A stretch of DNA of 64,000 nucleotides from NCBI GenBank assembly GCA_946965045.2, contig OX337241.1:3122671-3186670 (forward strand), written 5' to 3'. This stretch comes from Epithemia pelagica. Its lineage: Eukaryota; Bacillariophyta; Bacillariophyceae; Surirellales; Surirellaceae. The notes under the pieces were generated by a model. It made no database searches and had not been told where the DNA came from. It saw only the letters and a list, made by a program, of their open reading frames with translations. The position numbers and the translations under genes are program-made. This document shows positions 41,218 to 53,055 of this stretch, piece after piece (within the stretch, counting starts at the first letter, position 1; every line of letters begins with the position of its first letter).

Positions 41218-42456
41218 ATGACCATGACACTGAAAGAACAAGCATGGCAATCAGGCCTTGTCCTACCCCACGAGACAGCGCAATGGAATGAAACCGATTG
41301 GCCTCCTCTTGAGGGTGGATGGCGTTATCGTCATGCCACGGTTGTACTTGATCATCCCCATACGGACAACGGCATCAACAACAAGAGACAAACGGTCGTA
41401 GTGTTGGGTGGATACCAAACACGTCAAGGCGAGCTTGAATCCATTCTTCTATTGAACTTAGCTGACCCAAACAAGCAGTGGCGAGAAGGACCACCCATGA
41501 ACAAGAAACGTGATGCACATGCCGCTGTAACGTGCAGTGGCGGCGTATACGTAATGGGAGGAGACACTGGAGCACCTTTGGATTGTATCGAACAAATTGA
41601 TGCCAATTATTTGCTGGAATCATCTTTGACAACCAGCATCACACACGAGATGAACTGGACGACATTGACATGTCGGTTATCAACGCCACGATGGGGATGT
41701 GGTGCTGTCGCGGTTCACAACCGATACATCGTTGTAATGGGTGGCTACAATAATCGTTATTTGTCGTCGGTGGATATTATTGATACCAGGAACCACACTG
41801 TCACTGCAGGACCAAGCATGAACATTCCTCGACAATTTTGTTCCAGTGCGGTCATTGGACACCGCATCTATGTCCTTGGAGGCGAAGAAGAGCATGACCA
41901 TAATCTTGACTCGGTGGAGTATTTGGACAATGCAACACCCCGTGACAATCATGAGACAAAGGAGCAGACTGGCTCGACATTCATTTCTTTCTCGTCCAGT
42001 TGGATCACTACTTCTGATTTGGTGCCTTCCAATGCACGAATTTCTTGTGCAATGGTTGCCGTGGGATCTTGTCTGGTGGTGGCGGGAGGATGGAGCAATT
42101 TAACCGTGGAAGTCTTGGATACGCACCGCAACCGCGTGTGGAATCTCCCGCCATTCACTAATAACCGCCATGGTTGCACTATGGTGACTGTTGCCAATCA
42201 TGTTGCCGTGATTGGTGGATGGGACAATCCTACCTGTGCGACATTACCACTTCTGGATAGAATTTCGTGGTGTTTTCGTCGACTCTGTAAGCAGCCTCGG
42301 AACGAATGGTATTATTGTCTAGAAAGATCGGGTAACGGAGATGTCAATGTAACATCCAGGACCATTTCGACATCCGCTCTTAAACGATTGAGGACCAATA
42401 GGATGGCACTTGAAATGTGCAACAAGTTGAACGGCCATGAGCTTGGCACGATATAA
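41218..42456 (+). CDS. Kelch-repeat propeller protein, array gene 9
   Basis: Encodes 412 residues starting MTMTLKEQAW. Six blade strands are present (VVVLGG, VYVMGG, YIVVMGG, IYVLGG, CLVVAGG, VAVIGG). The C-terminal part shares SGNGDVNVTSRTISTS and LKRLRTN with gene 1 only. Because the stop of gene 1 is lost here, the protein continues for ~16 residues (MALEMCNKLNGHE). The 3' flank also matches gene 1. Genes 1 and 9 therefore descend from one subtype, and both are followed by a class B gene about 2.1-2.4 kb downstream. No membrane or secretion signal is seen. Confidence 0.9.
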   Translation: MTMTLKEQAWQSGLVLPHETAQWNETDWPPLEGGWRYRHATVVLDHPHTDNGINNKRQTVVVLGGYQTRQGELESILLLNLADPNKQWREGPPMNKKRDAHAAVTCSGGVYVMGGDTGAPLDCIEQIDANYLLESSLTTSITHEMNWTTLTCRLSTPRWGCGAVAVHNRYIVVMGGYNNRYLSSVDIIDTRNHTVTAGPSMNIPRQFCSSAVIGHRIYVLGGEEEHDHNLDSVEYLDNATPRDNHETKEQTGSTFISFSSSWITTSDLVPSNARISCAMVAVGSCLVVAGGWSNLTVEVLDTHRNRVWNLPPFTNNRHGCTMVTVANHVAVIGGWDNPTCATLPLLDRISWCFRRLCKQPRNEWYYCLERSGNGDVNVTSRTISTSALKRLRTNRMALEMCNKLNGHELGTI

Positions 42457-44627
42457 TGGTCATTATACTCTCGTACAAAACAGGAGATCGTGTCCATCCT
42501 AAGTTACGTTGTGAATCATAAAAGTTAATGAAAAGCTCTAAATCACTATAACCATACACGAGTGGCTTGCTCTGTCGAAAAAGACATTACTCTAGACTGC
42601 TTTCAAAGAGCAACTCCTAGTATGGTTTGAAGGCACTCACCTTGTATAGAAGATGACCGCACATGAATTTCCTTCTGAAGTCATGGCGTTTGTGGCAGTC
42701 GGATCCATGCACCACCATGGTCAGTTATCCGTGTCGTAGATAATGAGATGTTACAGCGTCCGCCATGGCACTGCTGTCCTCTGCAAACCTGTGGATATCT
42801 GGCAACCACTCTTGGGTGGATGGCCATGGTTCCGTTCCCTCTCTGTACTGTTGAAAACTTTCTGGTCTTGATCAGAATGAATCTTCTTTCAATGGAAGAT
42901 CACGGTCTTTCGTGGTCTCGTTTCATCTTTTAGGCAAAGAAGGAGCGGCCTGAAGTGTGTCTCTTCAAGTGATGGCACATAAGGAACGAGAGTGTCGCTG
43001 GGACCATGACCTGATAGTTGTGGGACAGTCGCTGGGGCCATGGATTCGTAGCAATGGCTGGATCCGACAGCAGCCAACACAGTTTGTCTTCGTTTTGTTT
43101 TCGTTGCGATGGCAGCAGTGCAAAGTATACTTCCCCTGTTGTAGGCAGGACAGGTTTATCGTGGGTCGTCGTCGATTCCTCTTCCTTGGTGTCAATGTCT
43201 CGTTGTGAAGGAACCACCTGTTGCAGGCAAGACAGGTTTATCGTGGGTCGTCGTCGATTCCTCATTCATGGTGTCACTGTCGTTGTGGAGCAACCAATCC
43301 GTCGACGCGGTACAAATATTGGTGGTGCTACGATTCCCAAGACTATGCTTCTGGTGGACCTTGTTCCGACAAGGCAACTGTGTTTTGGAAGTCGTCATTT
43401 GATGGTGATGCATCGATCGACCTGTTGTGCAAGAGACGATTGTTCTTGTTGTTGGTGTTTGGCTGCTGTTGGTGGATCAGGGATTGTAATTTTTCACTTC
43501 TTGTCGTCATCCTTGATGAAAGAGATAGACGATTCGTATAGTTGGTGTTGTTTGGATGGATCAAGGCGATTCTTGTTGTCACTGTTGTCCACTTCTGATG
43601 GTTCTTCGTGGTGGAAATCGAGCATGGATGGTTTCTGCTTCTATACTTTGGTTTTGTTATTGGTTACACCACTCCACCACGACAATCTTTGTACCTCGAG
43701 CTAATCGGCAGAATCAGCAAGAAGCGACAACAAGCACAAGAGGGGCTATATAACAAACTCCCCGAACAAAACCTTGCCACGAGCAGGACAGGAATGTTGA
43801 TTGATTGTCAAGTCTGGCTTCTCTTATTTTTCGTGAAATCCTCATCAAGTTTGGCTCTATTTTGGCTGTAGGTCCTTTTGCCGGAACCTCTGACACATAA
43901 AACTCTTGTACGTTCTCGACCCCAGGTGGATCCAAACGACGACTCCGCTGGTCTACCTTTTGTTCCTTGAACTCTTGTGGTTTTCAATCGAGACGACAAG
44001 TTCACCCATTGGCAAATGTAGCACCGGTCCTGACTCCCACCGTCGCGAACGGAGGCCATTGAGCCAGTGCGATATGCGGCCGTCTGCACAATCATTGAAC
44101 CGCATGCGCGAGCATTGCTGACAACCAGCGCAGACGGCACGAGACGGATTTGGCTCTCCCAAAAAGACCATGATTGATGGAGTCGGTATCAATACTGACA
44201 TAGGAGACCAACCTTTGCGGTCCAACCACATCCACGTGACATTCTCGAAAGCGATCCAAAGAAGACGACTGCAGGCGTCTGCTGCTAATGCAACACGAGA
44301 AGCAAGTCAGAATGGGATGAATGACATCATTTTCCTTCTGGTCCATCATGTCGTCGGATTCTCGTCTCTGTGTGATTATACTTGTGGCCTTGCTTCTTTC
44401 ACTATACCCGATGAGTGATGCCCATTCGAATCATTGGATCAAGAAGGCAAGAAGACCACTCTCTTGCAACATCTCTCTGTTGAAGTTGTTGTCGTTGTGA
44501 ACAGACTGTATAGGACCAAGGGAAGAATTGTGTGGAAATTAGGGATTGTCAATCTGTGGACCTATTCATCATACAAAAGGACCTCTTCATCACAAATGCT
44601 GTCACTCTCTCCCTTTCGTCGTCGACC
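42457..44627. other. Spacer between kelch genes 9 and 10
   Basis: It matches the spacer between genes 1 and 2 along most of its length, with a local partial duplication near 43,140-43,260 (the GGTTTATCGTGGGTCGTCG stretch occurs twice). The minus strand carries the family Z peptide again (ESTTTHDKPVLPTTGEVYFA, within 42,930-43,265). About 44,240-44,420 is the AAGAAGACG...GCAGGCGTCTGC block. No intact gene is supported. Confidence 0.5.
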
Positions 44628-44706
44628 AAAAGATACTTTTTGGGGCTTGTCATGAAATCTATGTGCGATTGATTTCTCTTCACCATCGTACGCAGGACAG
44701 GCACAC
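44628..44706 (+). promoter_or_regulatory. Class B upstream module of kelch gene 10
   Basis: AAAAGATAC (44,628-44,636) is followed by TTTTTGGGGCTTGTCATGAA, ATCTATGTGCGATTGA and CGTACGCAGGACAGGCACA, as before genes 2, 3 and 6. The left palindrome arm is absent. Confidence 0.5.
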
Positions 44707-44812
44707 CTTACATCTCCACGAAAAAAAAGCAAAGCGCTTCCACGCGTTGCTCTCAAAAATACTTTCTCTCGTGCTGCCATTTCTTGTCAACGTATTAGTA
44801 AAGCGCTGTACC

Positions 44813-46042
44813 ATGACAACGTTACTGAAAGAACAAGCATGGCAGTCGGGCCTTGTCTTATCGGACGAGACAGCAGAGTGGAATCAAAATGACTGGCCTC
44901 CACTTGTGGGTGGATGGCGTGCAGGTCATACTTCGGTCGTACTTGATCACCCCGATACGGACGGCAACGACAACAACAACAACAACAAGAGACAAACCGT
45001 CGTCGTGTTGGGTGGATACCAGACAGTTCAAGGCGCGCTCGATTCCATTCTTGTATTAAACTTGGCAGAATCAACCAAGCAGTGGCGAGAAGGGCCACGC
45101 ATGAACCAGAAACGTTCTGGACATGCCACTGTTGTGTGCAACGGTGGCGTCTACGTCATGGGAGGCTACAATGGAAGCTCAGTATTTGATTGTATCGAAC
45201 GAATTGACGAAAATGATTTGCTGCTATCACCTTTAACAACAAACATCATCACAAATGCGAGTAATTGGACGACATTGACATGTCGGTTATCATCTGGACG
45301 ACATGGGTGTTGTGCTGTCGCGGTTCACAACCGATACATCGTTGTAATGGGTGGATACAGCGATCGTTATTTGTCGTCGGTGGATATTATAGATACAAAC
45401 AGCCACACTGTCATTGCCGGACCAAGCATGATTGTTCCACGACAATGGTTTGCCAGTGCGGTCATTGGTCACCGCATCTTTGTCGTTGGAGGTCATAACG
45501 ATAATGGCCATCTTGACTCGGTGGAGTATTTGGACAATGCAACACCCTGTGACAATGATGCGACAAAAAAGGAGATAGGCTCGACGTTCATATCTTTCTC
45601 GTCCGCTTGGATCACTCAGTCGGAGTTGAGGCTTTCCAATGCACAAAGTTCTTGTGCAATGGTTGCCGTTGGATCTTGTCTGGTGGTGGCTGGAGGATGG
45701 AGCAATTCAACGGTGGAAGTCTTGGATACGCACCACAACCGCGTGTGGAGTCTCCCACCATTCGGAAATGACTACAATGACTGCAGTACGGTGACTGTTG
45801 CCAATCAAGTTGCCGTGATAAGTGGCTGGGGAAGTCCTACCTGTGCGACATTACCACTACTGGACAAGCATACGTGGTGTTTTCAACGACTCTTTGACCA
45901 GCAGTTCAACATATGGTGTCTATTTCGGGAAGGAAGGAATATCCAACATGCTGATAACTCGCCTTTCCCCACCTGGACATCAGATCGTAAACGAGCAAGG
46001 CCCCACACGCACCGTGGTGATGAAGGGAAGGATGGAACTTGA
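44813..46042 (+). CDS. Kelch-repeat propeller protein, array gene 10
   Basis: Encodes 409 residues starting MTTLLKEQAW. The upstream frame is open for 89 codons, as at gene 6, but it runs through the regulatory module, so the family ATG is used. Six blade strands are present (VVVLGG, VYVMGG, YIVVMGG, IFVVGG, CLVVAGG, VAVISG). An Asn-rich loop (GNDNNNNNNK) is inserted in blade 1. Positions 45,264-45,499 are identical to gene 6. The tail is RKRARPHTHRGDEGKDGT. It is the most distal kelch gene, ~830 bases from the point where the array is cut off. Confidence 0.9.
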   Translation: MTTLLKEQAWQSGLVLSDETAEWNQNDWPPLVGGWRAGHTSVVLDHPDTDGNDNNNNNKRQTVVVLGGYQTVQGALDSILVLNLAESTKQWREGPRMNQKRSGHATVVCNGGVYVMGGYNGSSVFDCIERIDENDLLLSPLTTNIITNASNWTTLTCRLSSGRHGCCAVAVHNRYIVVMGGYSDRYLSSVDIIDTNSHTVIAGPSMIVPRQWFASAVIGHRIFVVGGHNDNGHLDSVEYLDNATPCDNDATKKEIGSTFISFSSAWITQSELRLSNAQSSCAMVAVGSCLVVAGGWSNSTVEVLDTHHNRVWSLPPFGNDYNDCSTVTVANQVAVISGWGSPTCATLPLLDKHTWCFQRLFDQQFNIWCLFREGRNIQHADNSPFPTWTSDRKRARPHTHRGDEGKDGT

Positions 46043-46872
46043 AATTTGCAACGTACTGCATGTATGTCCTAACATTAGCGGAACTATATAGCATTATCAT
46101 TTTACTCTCAAACAGTAGTTGGATTGTTTTCTTCATGGCATTGCGAACTATAGAGATATCATGTACACCGTTGTACTAGTAGAAAATGAAAGTTACACCA
46201 TCCGGCATGAAACCGCAAACAGGAGTGGAGCCAGGCCTCGGGTAGATGTTCATGGTACCATGCCTCCCTGTGCTGTTGAATGGGTCGAGTTATCATGCTG
46301 TGGAAGATTATATGGCTACGTGCCCGAAACAACATGGCGCAGCGACTTATTTGGACGGTCATCTTCGTTCCGACCATGCGTTTAATTGTGTGGAGTCCGT
46401 TCCTTCTATGGCTAATGCCTGCGTAAGAGGGCAGTGCCCCGTCTTTCGATGCTCGTGGCGGTTTTGGGTGACAGGACAATTGCGAATCCTTTGGAATTTT
46501 TCACACCGACGTGTTCGATATTTCCTCCAATACAGCAACTATTCTATATCATGAGGTCGGTAATTTGCTCGCAATGGACCGAACGGCAACACGGAATCGA
46601 GTCTCGTCGTTCCCACACCACAACCTTCCGAACTACGAACGCAGCCACAAATGAAGAAGTACCTAAATTGGACGAAACTGCTGACGGCGCTATTGCCGTG
46701 GAACCGGCTGTGTTCAATTCCATCTTGGAAGTCGGAGCATTGACGGCGGCGACGACAACGACAACGAATCAGGAAACCTCCACCACCGCTATTCCCTGTC
46801 GCACTATTGCTCGTTCGAATGCTAATGCCTGGAAACAAGCTGCTCCCCATCGCAATGTCTTGCCCCTCAATG
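46043..46872 (+). other. Truncated array spacer with family Y remnant
   Basis: It matches 25,861-26,482 after gene 6. In addition, 46,620-46,872 gives a coding-like family Y peptide (LDETADGAIAVEPAVFNS, then AWKQAAPHRNVLPLND). At 46,872 the shared sequence GTCTTGCCCCTCAATG stops. In the three other copies (near 711, 26,482 and 35,001) it continues CCAGTTCC. Confidence 0.65.
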
Positions 46873-47443
46873 ATACAAATACAACTCATAGATTAGTCTT
46901 TTTAACTCTAGACTGCCCAAGGCTTTTACGTCGCTTCCTCACAGACAGATCCAAAGATAGATACTGTCGCAGAAGTCGACCAGGAACACAGTAGAAAACA
47001 CGATAGAAAACACGATAAGGAAAGTAAGCCACACATAAAAGAAGGGAACCGAGAACCGGAAGGAGACACAGCTTTGGGGAGCGGACGGTTGGAAGAATCG
47101 CCTGAACCGGCGGCGCTGAGCCGCCAAAGCGCGATAAGGCCGTTGCCGGCGGGCGGCGTGGATCCGGACCAGGAAAAGGCGTTAGCGGCCGGGCGCATCC
47201 TGCAAACAAAACTCCAACGGCCGCTGAAACAAGTCTTGGACGGGACGGGGTAAACCCAGGGTACCGCGATCGTATTCCTCTTGGATGGAATGACGAAGCG
47301 CGGCCTGTTCCTGAGCCGCAGCCCGCCGAGCCTGGTGGCCGTTGCGGTGTTCTCACAGGTCCCAGGCGGTGTTCCACAGAAACTCAATCAATGCAGCAAG
47401 CCAACGACGGCCAGTATTGCGTTTTCCCAAAAACTGGTAGTAA
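46873..47443 (-). other. LINE 3' untranslated region
   Basis: About 570 G+C-rich bases lie between the end of ORF2 and the junction with the array spacer. The minus strand ends in (TTGTAT)2 at 46,884-46,873, in place of a poly(A) tail. Confidence 0.6.
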
Positions 47444-50400
47444 TCATTCTGACCAGCGGCCTTCGAAGGCGGCATCCCACCCAAGGAGACGCTGGGCCGC
47501 GACCACGGCCGACAAGTTCGGAACGGCGGAGTAAAGAGGCGGAGGAGGCAGACCCTGGCGCCACAAGCAGAGGGCGGCCAGCACGTATGCAGCAATAGCA
47601 GGGTGGGTAAATCGGCGGGCCAACCATGTAGCCAGGGATTGGAGGGTTTTATCCCACAGACTGGAAACCTCGGAGTGTGGGCACTTGAACACGTGGAGGG
47701 CATTCTCCATCGGAAATCCGCAGCGAGGACAAGAGGCGGAACGCCATTGACGGCGACGAACCATCTCGACACCAACGGCAGACCGGTTGGTGGTCGACTT
47801 CACAATCCAGTGTCGACGATTCAGGGGTTGAGCGACAAAGGCGCTCCGATAGGCCTCCCAATGGACCATAGTTTCGGATCCAGTACCAAATTTCTCATGA
47901 CGGTCGAGAAACTCCGTCAAGGGCGGTCCATTGACGTGACTCCGCAGAGCGGCGGTAAAGTCAGACACGATCGTCGCCTGTCCCAAGACCACTGCCGGTA
48001 CACGTCCCATGGGCAACGGGGGAATGCAATCCGGGGCGAGGAGCTCGTACACCTGGGTAGCCCGCTCATCCATGAGCACATTTCTCAATGCCCATCGATC
48101 GAGTTCCTCTCGAGACTGAGAGGAGTCCTGATGTCCCCGGACATGATGTCCCTTCCAGAGCACCGTGGGCATGGATCGAAGGATATCCAGTGTAGCCGAC
48201 ACTAAATCCCAGCTCTTGTCCTGCACCGAAGCCGGTCGGGAGGATCGTAAGACGCGGCCCAAAACGCTCAGGCTATCGGTGGCCATATGAATTATACCGC
48301 CCTTTCCATGACCAAAACGGACGAGACCGCGAACGAAAAGAGCAATATTGTAAAGGCCGTACAGCTCACTGCGAAACGAGTTGTGACTTGACGTAGGCCC
48401 AGGGACACGAACTCCAGCCGAAATCACTTCCAATTCATCAGCCGACGGAGAAAGACACCACGCGCAAGTGCCGTCCACTCCGGCCTGAGCCAAACCATCT
48501 GACACAGCTTCCAGAGTACCGGTGTGAAGAGCGTCCACCAATCGCTGAATCGAAGCCTCACTTGGGCCCACGAACCAGTGCTGGCAGGGTAGAGGCAGCC
48601 ACGCACAAGCCACCGCAACTGCTGAGGGCGGGGGCCCGGGGCGGGGGAACTCCAACGGCAACTCCAGGGAACAAAGAGACCGTCCCTCAAGGCGAATCTG
48701 TGAGGAAGGACGGAACTTGCCAGTCAGAGGCCGTGAGACATCCGCGACGTAGAGGGGGGCACTGAGGCACAGAGCTGCAAATCCGACCGTCTCACCGCGA
48801 AACTCAAAGCGATCCTGGCCACGGCACCGTGGGAGTGGATGAAAGATTTGCCAGGACGTCGGAAGGGCCGGGGAAGCGGGAAGCGACAAGACAGGACAAT
48901 AAAGCCGATCATACCGTCCTGACCACAAGGCACAACTCCGAAACGCCAAGGAGCCGTCCCAGGAACCTAACACTCGGGAGACGCGACGAAAACGTCGGTC
49001 CACTCCGAAGGTGGTAACTAAGGCGTCTTGCCATCCTTTCCAATTGAGGCTAGAGGCGGGCGGGGTACGCGGCCAGTCCCAGGAGTGTCGCCGTCCGCAC
49101 GGCCCACTGTCACCAGACCATGCCATCGCCATGATGTGTTGGTGGTCAGCCGTCACGATATCAGCCAGGGACGCCGCACGGAGGGACAATCTGCACCAAT
49201 TGAGATCAGCCAATTCATGAGGGGAACGAATGCCTGCGGCGTGAAACGTGTCCATGAGCCAACAATCACCCGCGCTAAGCAGCGGCATGTCCGTGATCTG
49301 GAGGTTTGGGATGGTGATCTGGTGGTGCCAGCAGAAGTCCCACGTAGACGTGATCCAGGTGGCTGTGGTGCACCGATGCCAAGTCGTGTACGAATGAGCA
49401 AAGGGGTGTCCGGGAAGCCCTAATTCGAGTTGCAAGGCTTGAAACGTGGCCCGTAGGAGGTAGCCTGTAATGGAGGTATCCGCAAAAAACTGAAGAATGG
49501 TTTTGACGTGCTCTATACCTTGTTCCGTGTAAAGGTTGGGAACATCCAGCCCACCTCGATCCGGGGGACCGTAGACCACCGCACGCGGCATACTGCGAAC
49601 AATATGCGAGCGACTGAGCGCCACTTGTAATAAGGGGTGCATCAAGCGGCGACATTGGTCTTCCGAGAACGTTGAAGCCGGCAGCGGGTAAGCTAGGGTT
49701 TTCAAGATACCCGTTTTGAAGGCTGTCCACACCATGTGATAGGGCAACCGTCGGGTGCGAAGGGTGTCCGTCCAGTCCGCTATCCTCTGGCGCAAATACT
49801 CGAACTCGGCAGCCATGTTGCCATCGGGGGCCGCGCGAATGCCTAATGTGCGACGAGCATGAGAGGGATCCAGTTGTTCAATCTCAACTTGTCGGCCAGA
49901 GGGCGACCGGACCCGTAACAGAAAGGAAGCATCTTGAGGGCGGAGCATTTCCCATCCACCATTCCGCCATCGAAAGTCCAACAGGTACCAGTGGCATTTC
50001 TGGGGAACCAAAGCTCCTCCCGAAGCGCGGAGAGAAGCCTCCCAGAACACCACACTTTGCTGCATACGGGTTGCAACCGCAGCTAACCGATCCGAATCAC
50101 ACACGCTGACGTCGGAGGGCGGAAGGTTCACGACTAGGTCCGTGTCATCGACGAAGGCGTAGCCGACGAAGATGTATTGATCTCCAGACAGAGGAAGCCG
50201 AAGAAAGATACCATAACCTCGTTGCCGCATCGAATTGAAGATCGGCGTGCTCACGACCGCCCAGATGGCGGGGCCGCCTCCATTACCCTGACCAATCCCT
50301 GGCCTCCGGCTTCAAAGAACACTGCAGAGTCCCCGTACGCCGTGCAAATATAATGACGGAGGGATTGAATAGGACGAAGTGAGGCTTCGACCAATGGGAT

Positions 50401-52929
50401 AGGAACGCCACACCGACGCATCGCGAGATCAGCAGCCGTATGACCGATGCGGTCATAGCATGATTTCGCGTCGTTGGAGCATAGGGCCCCTGGCTGGCGT
50501 TGCTGCCGGAACAAATCAAAGGTGAGAACTTTGTTGAGTCCTTGATAAATGGCACTATGGAATTTCCGGCTCCCGTATTGTTCCGGGGCCAAGAGCTGAT
50601 GTTGCTCGGCGTAGGCCATCATCGTGCGTCCCAGAGCTTTATTATTCTGATTGTAGTCTGCCTCGTAAAGCAGGATTGTTCTGAGCTTCGAGACCTTGGC
50701 AACGCCAGGTTTCTTTTCGAGCATTACGTTCAAGCCAGAGGTCCATCGACTAGGGACGTAACCGGTCAAAGTCGGGATGCGGGAAAGGGCCGCGTCGACC
50801 GCCCCAAGGTGCGGCGACCGAGCATGGGCAATAAAGTGCCCAAAATGAAGCCCAGAGCGGCCCGAGGCCGTGTGTTCGCGCATTTTAGCCCATCCAGAAG
50901 CGTACGCCGTGGTCCGAAAGTCCGGGACAGCAGGGGCAGTATCGAGCAGGCCAACCGGACGTCGATGCTGGGCCAGGTAGGCCTTGGCCGGTTCCGAAAC
51001 CAAGGAGGACAACTCCACCGGTATCGTCCCTTTATGTAGGAGCTCCGTCGACGCCGGCGAGCACCCAGTGGGTCCCAATATATCAATCACTCCGGTCTGG
51101 AGCAGATCGGTGCCAGAGGCTTGCCGAAACCGGCGATCGTTCTCTATAAGACATCCTTGTTCAATCGCTTCTTTAGTCGTGACTTCCATCCAGGCTCCGT
51201 TCCATTCGCCATCCTCCCAGGCGCCGTCGCCGACGGGTACCTCGATTCGATCTAAACCCCGACGAGCTGAGGTCTTGAAAATTGACTTAATCACTCGCGC
51301 CTCCCGTCGTTGCCGTTCACGGGTAGCCATAACCTTGATGGCCGACGCTTGCGATTCAAGCCCAGCATCCGCCCGAGCTTGGGCCAACCGAGCTAAATGG
51401 GTGGTCCGATCGGCGGCGGCAGATTTCCTGGCGCATTTATACGCTTCCCAAGCACTATCCCGCTGGTGTTGAAGCACCGCCACATCCAAAGGGTCGGGAA
51501 TGTCGATACCCAGTTTGGTAGCTAACCGGTGAAGATATGACCAACTAACCCGATTGCCCAGAGCTTTGTGGAGAAGCCGATCCCACAGTCGATGCGTTAG
51601 AAGAGCGCGGCTCAAGGACGGTGACCAGGGCAGATGGCCGGTGCGTAAACGCCGGCACTTGGATTCGGCCTGAACTATACCCGTCACTCGCAGGTGATCC
51701 AGATGCTCCCATTCCGTAGCAAGAGCTGGCGTCCAGAGCCCCGTGGAGGCCGCTTGTTCCAGCCGGAATGCCCGGGCTGGAATGTCATTGTCTTGATAAA
51801 AGCGGTTCAGGAAACTATTATACCGGGACACCACTCTGGGATCAGAACACTGAAGCCGACGGGCCGTACTGGGTTGACTGGCTCCCGACGACGTCCCGAG
51901 ACGAAACAGGTCTTGGACATCCAAGTCAGTCCACACCGGACGGTGATCCCCGAGTGTAGAGCCGAACGGGAGATATCCACACGACGAGCTAGGGAGCACC
52001 GAAGACAAGAAAATACCGTCAATAGGGTGTGAACCGCGTTGGTGGGTGGGTGGAGCTCGAGACCCATCATGGCGAGAGAAAACAGCATCACGCATACGGA
52101 AGGGGGCGAAGCAATTGGTGACAGGATTCGTAGGGGCCCGAAGGTCCTCGTTTGCGTCCATGCATACGACAACATGATCATCCGATTGTTGCAGTTCCTC
52201 CAGGAACACCGCTAAATCCTCCAGGAAGGCTTGAAGGGGATCCGTCAGTCGAACAGGATTCAATCCATCAAAATGGACTCTGTGTTGAGACCAGACTGAG
52301 AAGACGTCACGGGAGTTGAACACCGGCCGGTAGGCACTCACGATGACCAGGGTCTGACCCCGGACTCCGCGGAGACGAGCCCAGACCCAGCGTCCCAAAC
52401 CAGAGGGATCCGTGCCACTTGACATCACGCGACCGCAATGCGCGTCCCGGATGATCAATGCCACTCCACCAGGTTGCCGAGCCGACGGGCTAGGAAACTG
52501 CCGAAATCAAGCTGTTTTGCAGAATGTAGTCCGAAACCAAGGGCGAATAATCTGAGACAAATGAGCAGTGTCCTCGACATGCTGCCACGCAATATTAGTC
52601 TCAGATAAACATAACACATCCACATCGTTCGATAGCATAAAGGCCTGAAGGTCGTGATACTTTGGGTGATGGCCGTAGGTAGGTAATCCAGCCGAATTCA
52701 GAGCCACTATCCACAAATACCGGTCTGACGTTCGAGCGTGAAAAGGATCCCCCCAGCAGTCACCACCACAGTCGGCGGAGTTGACCGAGAACAACGCCAT
52801 CTCGCCGCTCCTCATTGCACTTAGCCCCTCGGTGGAACCAGCCCGAGATGAGGACTCGGCCCGGCCCGGGGCATCAGAACTAATGGCCCTGCCCCGACGG
52901 GGACTGCTGGCCCGCCGGGGAAGATGCAA
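47444..52929 (-). pseudogene. LINE ORF2: AP endonuclease, reverse transcriptase, RNase H, zinc knuckle
   Basis: The endonuclease starts in the 52,929 frame (IVALNSAGLP, LCLSETN), meets an in-frame TGA at 52,507-52,509, and continues in the same frame (QPGGVALIIRD, DANEDL, HPIDGIF, GDHRPVW) into the reverse transcriptase fingers (LRTILLYEADYNQNNKALGR, NDAKSCYDRIGH). Near 50,255-50,300 the frame shifts; the next frame gives VSTPIFNSMR and the catalytic YAFVDDTD (Asp codons at 50,149-50,144). An RNase H (SELYG, ATDS, RGHQDSS...LDRWALRN) and a C-terminal C-x2-C...H-x4-C knuckle (CPRC...HVFKC) follow. One stop and one shift make this copy non-functional. The family nicks target DNA and reverse-transcribes its RNA in place. 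Confidence 0.88.
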
Positions 52930-53055
52930 GAGAAGAAAGCTGAGCGCGTACTGTCGCGACTGAAGGATGATTGGGATGAGCTAATAGCACTTGTGAAACG
53001 TTTTGTAAAACTGCAGAGAGTTGAGCCAATACTTGGTCAGGGGTGGTGGAGGAAG

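Noticed and set aside
47603-48205. 200-codon + strand ORF in the LINE
   Set aside because: It is antisense to the RNase H region of ORF2, whose conserved motifs are clear on the minus strand.
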